The notes under the pieces are model-generated. The model saw nothing but the letters and a program-made list of their open reading frames with translations. It had not been told where the DNA came from and ran no database searches. DNA of 64,000 nucleotides, taken from the NCBI GenBank assembly GCA_963698275.1, contig CAVOQE010000006.1, positions 434,001 to 498,000 of the forward strand. Direction: 5' to 3'. This document shows positions 59,977 to 64,000 of the stretch, in pieces; within the stretch, counting starts at the first letter, position 1; each line of letters opens with the position of its first letter. Source of the stretch: Anderseniella sp963698275 (GTDB taxonomy: Bacteria > Pseudomonadota > Alphaproteobacteria > Rhizobiales > Aestuariivirgaceae). The translations under genes were made by a program, and so were the position numbers.

Positions 59977-60276
59977 CTAGTCAGGAGGCTTGAGCGCTGA
60001 GAAATAGGCTGCCAATGCCGCTATGTCCTCGTCAGACAGGCGCATGGCAACAGTTTGCATCGTCGGGTTTTCAAGTTGTTTGGATCGGTAGAGTTTCATC
60101 AATGAGATGAAACCATCCTCGTTCATGCCGGCGATTGCGGGAATTGTGCCGGTGACGGCAGACTGATGGCACGTCACACATTCGGATGAAAGGTATTGCC
60201 CATACTCCGGATCACCTTCAGCAAATAGCGCCCCCGTCATGCAAACATAACTGAAGGCCACGGTCGCAGCACGCAT
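59977..60276 (-). CDS. fccA: Sulfide dehydrogenase cytochrome c subunit
   Basis: 99 residues, with GAGGAAC directly before the ATG. A short signal peptide (about 1-19, FSYVCMTGALFA), single haem motif CVTCHQSAV near residue 34, the Met ligand probably in NPTMQTVAMRLSD, and a C-terminal AALAAYFSAL helix. It precedes fccB by 45 bases on the same strand, as expected for a one-haem flavocytochrome c. Confidence 0.85.
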   Translation of the reverse strand: MRAATVAFSYVCMTGALFAEGDPEYGQYLSSECVTCHQSAVTGTIPAIAGMNEDGFISLMKLYRSKQLENPTMQTVAMRLSDEDIAALAAYFSALKPPD

Positions 60277-60669
60277 AGTTCCTCACCAAACACATTCACA
60301 TTCTTCTATATGAGAGTGTGGCAAATTTGCTGAGACGTCAAGTCTCACATGTCTGCAAACAAGTTCCAAAATGGGCGTTCTTGCTGCGATGACACAGCGC
60401 CCTGCATCACGGTCAGCAACTGTGTCGCCAAAGAAGTTACGCATGAAATATCTGAATTATGCCGCGCGCGTCACAACGAGACAATTGCCGGTCCGATACA
60501 GAATATCCCGCCCTTGCCTGCAGCATAATTGCGCGCTTGGCGACGCCGGCGTGGACGACGCTCCTGTCATCACAGCAACAGGCTGAGAGTGTTGACAGCA
60601 CAGTAAAAATCCATTTGAAAACAATCGGATCGATGCAAGGCTCCCAAACTCGAACAAGGAAAAGCAATA
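60277..60669. other. Divergent control region between fccA and the metC-like gene
   Basis: About 390 bases, with no convincing gene on either strand. It contains the inverted repeat listed at 60331-60347 on the fcc side. On the rightward side, aggaaaagcaata forms the ribosome site of the gene at 60670. Confidence 0.45.
60331..60347. promoter_or_regulatory. Candidate operator upstream of fccA
   Basis: tgagac, five bases, then gtctca is a perfect 6-5-6 inverted repeat about 55 bases before the fccA start. It does not match the usual SqrR/BigR ATTC-N8-GAAT sites. A regulator gene is not adjacent. Confidence 0.4.
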
Positions 60670-61827
60670 ATGGACTGGCGCACAAGATTACTAAGTCCTG
60701 CCCCGCGCGCACGGCGGGATTATAAATCCCTTGCTACGCCCGTCTATCGGGGTTCCACGGTTGTGTTCGACAATCAGGGCGCTGTGTCCGATGACTGGCA
60801 ACAGGCCGAAAACGGCTACTCCTATGGCTTGTACGGCACGCCGACCACCCTGGAACTTGCTGCGCGCATTGCCGATCTGGAACATGCCCGCCATACCTTC
60901 ATTGTTCCCGGCGGACAGGCTGCTATTGCACTTGTCTACATGGCATTCTGCAAGGCAGGCAGCCACGCATTGGTCCCGGTCTCGGCATATGGCCCCAACC
61001 GGGAAATGGCGGACGGACTGTTGCGCGGTTTCGGGGTCACGGTTGAGCCATATGATCCGCTGATCGGCAGCGGTATCAAAACCCTGATAAAGGGAAACAC
61101 AACACTGATCTGGTGCGAAAGTCCCGGGTCAGTGACCATGGAAGTCCAGGATGTCCCGACCATCGTGAGCGTTGCGCATGAGCGTGGCGTATCGGTCGCG
61201 CTGGACAATACCTACGCTGCAGGTGTCTTGTTTGACGCGTTTGCCCATGGCGTTGATGTCAGCGTACAGGCGCTCACAAAATACGTGGGCGGCCATAGCG
61301 ACATACTTCTCGGCTCGGTTTCGGTGCGTGATGATCCGGCCTACCAGACACTGGGACCCATCTACCGCCAACTTGGTCTGGCGGTTTCTCCGGATGATTG
61401 CAGCCTTGCCCTGCGCGGACTGCAGACACTGGCTGTACGTCTTGATCAGCTGGAGAAGTCAACACTTGCCGTGGCAAACTGGCTGGCCGAACATCCGCGT
61501 GTTGAGGTTGTATTTCACCCGGCGCTTGCCTCGTGTCCCGGACACGAAAACTGGAAGAAGGGTTTCACCGGATCTGCCAGTGTCTTTTCTTTCATGTTCA
61601 AAGATGAAATCACGCCCGGCCAGGTGGAAGCCATTATCAACAAACTGAAGATTTTCAGGATCGGCCTCAGCTGGGGCGGTGTGAACAGCCTGGCGGTCGT
61701 GTATCCGGACCTCGACAGACCCGGAAAGGATTACGGCGGCCGACTGGTGCGGCTGAATGTGGGGCTGGAACAGCCATCCGACCTGATCAGCGATCTGGAA
61801 GACGCGATGATCAGTGTCCTGGATTAA
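60670..61827 (+). CDS. metC: Cystathionine beta-lyase-like PLP enzyme
   Basis: 385 residues. Fold-type I Cys/Met metabolism family: YSYGLYGTPTTLELAARIAD, the FIVPGGQAAIALVYMAF loop, DNTYAAGVLFDAFAHG, and the PLP-lysine in ALTKYVGGHSDILLG (about residue 200). The C-terminal RIGLSWGGVNSLAVVYP is typical of MetC. It splits cystathionine or a related thioether to homocysteine, pyruvate and ammonia. Assignment to MetC rather than MetB is by overall similarity. Confidence 0.85.
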   Translation: MDWRTRLLSPAPRARRDYKSLATPVYRGSTVVFDNQGAVSDDWQQAENGYSYGLYGTPTTLELAARIADLEHARHTFIVPGGQAAIALVYMAFCKAGSHALVPVSAYGPNREMADGLLRGFGVTVEPYDPLIGSGIKTLIKGNTTLIWCESPGSVTMEVQDVPTIVSVAHERGVSVALDNTYAAGVLFDAFAHGVDVSVQALTKYVGGHSDILLGSVSVRDDPAYQTLGPIYRQLGLAVSPDDCSLALRGLQTLAVRLDQLEKSTLAVANWLAEHPRVEVVFHPALASCPGHENWKKGFTGSASVFSFMFKDEITPGQVEAIINKLKIFRIGLSWGGVNSLAVVYPDLDRPGKDYGGRLVRLNVGLEQPSDLISDLEDAMISVLD

Positions 61828-61860
61828 GCATGCCCATAGCCGGGACCGGACGAACGCCAA

Positions 61861-62751
61861 CTAATGATTTTCCAGTTCCCTGGCCAGGAAATCGAAGACC
61901 AGACGCACCCGCCGGCTGGTATTGAGTTCGCGGTGAGCAACCAGCCACGCCTCGATTTCGAAACCTGGCAGCCAGGGTGCCGCCAGCCGCACACCGGACT
62001 CGGCGTCTCCGACCTGAGAAATCATCACTCCGATGCCCATGCCCTGCTTGACCATCTGCCACTGCACAATGTGATTGCTGCATATGATGGGGAAATTTTG
62101 CGACGTCACTTTCAGGCCGAGCTGGTTCAACCCGTCTATAAATTGCTGTTGCTGGTCAAAACCAATGAACTCGGCCCGCAACAGCTCGTCGCTGGTCTGA
62201 GGGTTGCCGATCCGCTCAAGATACGTTTCCGAGGCATAAAGGCACGCGGCGTAACTGGGCAGCCGGCGGGCAATCAGGTCCGGATCGGTTGGCCTGCCGG
62301 AGCGAATGGCGATGTCGGCCTCGCGGCGGCGTAAATCACTTACATTGTTGGTTGCGACGACCTCGACGGTGATGCCCGGCTCTGCGGCGCGTAGCTTGGC
62401 CACGATGGGAGGGAGAACGAAGGCTGCTCCAGCCTCGGTTGTCGTTATGCAAACCGTGCCCTCGACCTGCTGAGACTGTCCCGACGCGGTCAGCGACACA
62501 CGACCGGCCGCCTCTCCCATGGCCCGGACATGCTCGACAAGCTCAAGACCGCCGGAGGTCAGCTTCAGGCCATTGCCTATGCGCTCGAACAGCAGGACCC
62601 CGACTTCCTCCTCGAAAGCCCTGACCTGCCGGCCCAGCGTTGGTTGCGCCATGCCCAGGGCTCTTGCCGCCGCCGAAAGCGATCCCTCCTCAGCCGTCAC
62701 AAGAAAAGCCCGTGCACGGTTCCAGTCGAATTTTACAGAACGCCAATCCAT
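61861..62751 (-). CDS. LysR-type transcriptional regulator
   Basis: 296 residues from ATG 62751 (MDWRSVKFDWNRARAFLVTA). wHTH about 10-65 (GSLSAAARALGMAQPTLGRQ). Effector domain with VEVVATNNVSDLRRREADIA and IRSGRPTDPDLIARRLP. It is convergent with the metC-like gene and divergent from the methyltransferase at 62908, separated by an AT-rich stretch (tatagtatattcgaat) that may hold its operator. Confidence 0.87.
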   Translation of the reverse strand: MDWRSVKFDWNRARAFLVTAEEGSLSAAARALGMAQPTLGRQVRAFEEEVGVLLFERIGNGLKLTSGGLELVEHVRAMGEAAGRVSLTASGQSQQVEGTVCITTTEAGAAFVLPPIVAKLRAAEPGITVEVVATNNVSDLRRREADIAIRSGRPTDPDLIARRLPSYAACLYASETYLERIGNPQTSDELLRAEFIGFDQQQQFIDGLNQLGLKVTSQNFPIICSNHIVQWQMVKQGMGIGVMISQVGDAESGVRLAAPWLPGFEIEAWLVAHRELNTSRRVRLVFDFLARELENH

Positions 62752-62907
62752 GCAATTTCGCATATAGTATATTCGAATTTAGTCAATTCACCATTCGAAT
62801 TCGCAGAGCTACTTAGATGCCCAACATCGTGTTTTCTTCTCCTCGCACTGTAGCGGGAAACTGCAGACTGACACGGGAAGACCATTATCTAAGTTGGAAA
62901 ATGCACC

Positions 62908-63561
62908 ATGACCTCAACGGATTATACACCTGCCATGACACAGCCATCTTCGCGTTTCTGGGACAGAATTGCCGATCGCTACGCCCGCCAGCCGGTCAAG
63001 GATGAAGCGGCTTACCAGAAGAAACTGCAGATAACGCAGGACTACCTGCAGCCGAACATGAAGCTGCTGGAATTTGGTTGCGGCACGGGCACCACCGCCC
63101 TCACACATGCACCGTTTGTGGACCGTATACTGGCAATCGATATTTCTGAGAGGATGCTTGAGATTGCCGAGCAGAAGGCAGCGGCTGCCGGCATAGGCAA
63201 TGTCAAGTTTGAACGCGCTGCAATTGACGATTTCACTGCGCCTGACAACAGCTTCGATGTTGTGCTGGGCATGAGCATCCTTCACCTGCTGGCTGACAAG
63301 GACATGGCCATTGCCAAGGTTCACAAGATGCTCAAACCCGGTGGCGTGTTTGTATCCAGCACGGTCTGCCTCGGTAATACGATGAAGTTCTTCAAGCTGA
63401 TCGGCCCGCTGGGGCGTGCGCTGGGCGTGCTGCCGCTGTTGCAGGTGTTCACGACGCAGGAACTGGTCACCAGCCTCAAGGCACAGGGCTTTGAAATCGA
63501 GCATGAATGGAGCCCGGGCAAAGGCACAAGCGTCTTCATCGTGGCCAGAAAACCGGCCTGA
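62908..63561 (+). CDS. Class I SAM-dependent methyltransferase
   Basis: 217 residues. SAM-binding motif I LLEFGCGTGTTALTHA near residue 53. ILAIDISERMLEIAEQKAAA supplies the ribose-binding Asp. NSFDVVLGMSILHLL and MLKPGGVFVSSTVCLGNT are motifs II-III. The later start at Met10 (62935) is also possible. The substrate is not known. It may be controlled by the divergent LysR gene and co-transcribed with the next methyltransferase. Confidence 0.87.
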   Translation: MTSTDYTPAMTQPSSRFWDRIADRYARQPVKDEAAYQKKLQITQDYLQPNMKLLEFGCGTGTTALTHAPFVDRILAIDISERMLEIAEQKAAAAGIGNVKFERAAIDDFTAPDNSFDVVLGMSILHLLADKDMAIAKVHKMLKPGGVFVSSTVCLGNTMKFFKLIGPLGRALGVLPLLQVFTTQELVTSLKAQGFEIEHEWSPGKGTSVFIVARKPA

Positions 63562-63615
63562 AACAAAACTTTCCCGGTTGAAACAATCCACTCCAGATTG
63601 ACAGAACGTACCCCC

Positions 63616-64000
63616 ATGCACACCCCAACCAATTCAACGCCGCTGAATGCCCTGGCCGGAAAACAAACCGATGCTGGCGGCCGAATACCAGTATTCGCCC
63701 GCCGGCTCGGATCCTGGCATCTGTCGCTTCAACGCCAACCCTATGACACAGCAGAGCTTAGCGCGAACTATGACCTCGCTGCCGGCGCCTGGAACCGGAT
63801 TATCGACCGGCTGAACTATCTGCACGCCTACAGAACATTGCTCAAACAGGCGCTGTCGCACTGGCCGGCAACCGGATCAACACCGCAGCTTCGGGCCCTG
63901 GACTGCGGCACCGGAACCGGCGCCATGTCGGAAGCACTGGCGCGGGAATACAACGCGCTGTTGAAAATTGATGCGGTCGATATCTCTTCGGCCATGCTCG
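63616..64000 (+). CDS. SAM-dependent methyltransferase, partial at window end
   Basis: The first 128 codons only, still open at 64000. Begins MHTPTNSTPLNALAGKQTDA. ELSANYDLAAGAWNRIIDRL is followed by SAM motif I ALDCGTGTGAMSEALA and KIDAVDISSAML. It is a different subfamily from the one just upstream, which it follows by 54 bases. The C-terminal part is outside the window. Confidence 0.75.
   Translation, partial: MHTPTNSTPLNALAGKQTDAGGRIPVFARRLGSWHLSLQRQPYDTAELSANYDLAAGAWNRIIDRLNYLHAYRTLLKQALSHWPATGSTPQLRALDCGTGTGAMSEALAREYNALLKIDAVDISSAML

Noticed and set aside
1..64000. CRISPR array, tRNA or rRNA genes
   Set aside because: No regularly spaced repeats and no tRNA or rRNA-like sequence were seen on reading.

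Overview
The window comes from a GC-rich alphaproteobacterium. The host genes look like Hyphomicrobiales or a close relative: a Usg-family protein, flavocytochrome-c sulfide dehydrogenase, cytochrome P460, a BKACE enzyme and GcvA-like LysR regulators. It splits into a prophage (about 1 to 24,850) and host chromosome (about 24,850 to 64,000). No tRNA, rRNA, CRISPR array, transposase or integrase was recognised.

The prophage encodes a short-tailed (podovirus) virion, and nearly everything is transcribed leftward. From right to left it reads: DUF6362-like protein, small hypothetical protein, TerS, TerL, portal, Bbp19-like protein, scaffold, a low-GC two-gene insertion, major capsid protein, small head-associated protein, lipoprotein, tail tubular proteins A and B, a GNAT-fold protein, two internal virion proteins (one with an embedded lysozyme-like domain), a sulfotransferase, a broken tail-fibre/tailspike gene, a second sulfotransferase on the opposite strand, and a lysis cassette (small membrane proteins, GH19-type endolysin, holin). 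The order and the Bbp19-like gene recall temperate podoviruses of the BPP-1 type. Integration and replication genes are not in the window. Most structural genes are linked by ATGA or TGATG overlaps.

Unusual points in the prophage are: (a) the tail-fibre N-terminal half carries five apparent one-base insertions, all in the same direction, between 5350 and 5940; (b) two different sulfotransferases flank the receptor-binding region; (c) two ~200-bp intergenic elements with CGCTCACG inverted termini sit directly upstream of two genes; (d) a ~59-bp sequence is repeated upstream of the lipoprotein and portal-side genes, a candidate phage promoter; (e) a low-GC pair sits between capsid and scaffold, its larger member carrying a motif pattern reminiscent of a polymorphic-toxin domain.

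The host part holds small transcription units: an ECF sigma factor with a membrane-anchored VWA protein; a GcvT-family aminomethyltransferase with a LysR regulator; GFA and Usg proteins; an MFS exporter; a type III polyketide synthase with an ICMT-like methyltransferase (an alkylresorcinol-type phenolic-lipid unit); a BKACE enzyme with an SDR; two small c-type cytochromes, the first with an FNR-like box; an arginase-family protein; cytochrome P460; an unusual LysR-HTH protein with an unknown neighbour; an NsrR-like Rrf2 regulator; an SLC13/TrkA_C transporter; a GlxA-type AraC regulator divergent from an FAD oxidoreductase and a homocysteine S-methyltransferase; an alpha/beta hydrolase, flavin-type oxidase and LysR set; katG; fccAB; a cystathionine beta-lyase-like enzyme; and two methyltransferases, the second cut by the window end. 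Several genes shorter than 60 codons were found by direct reading.
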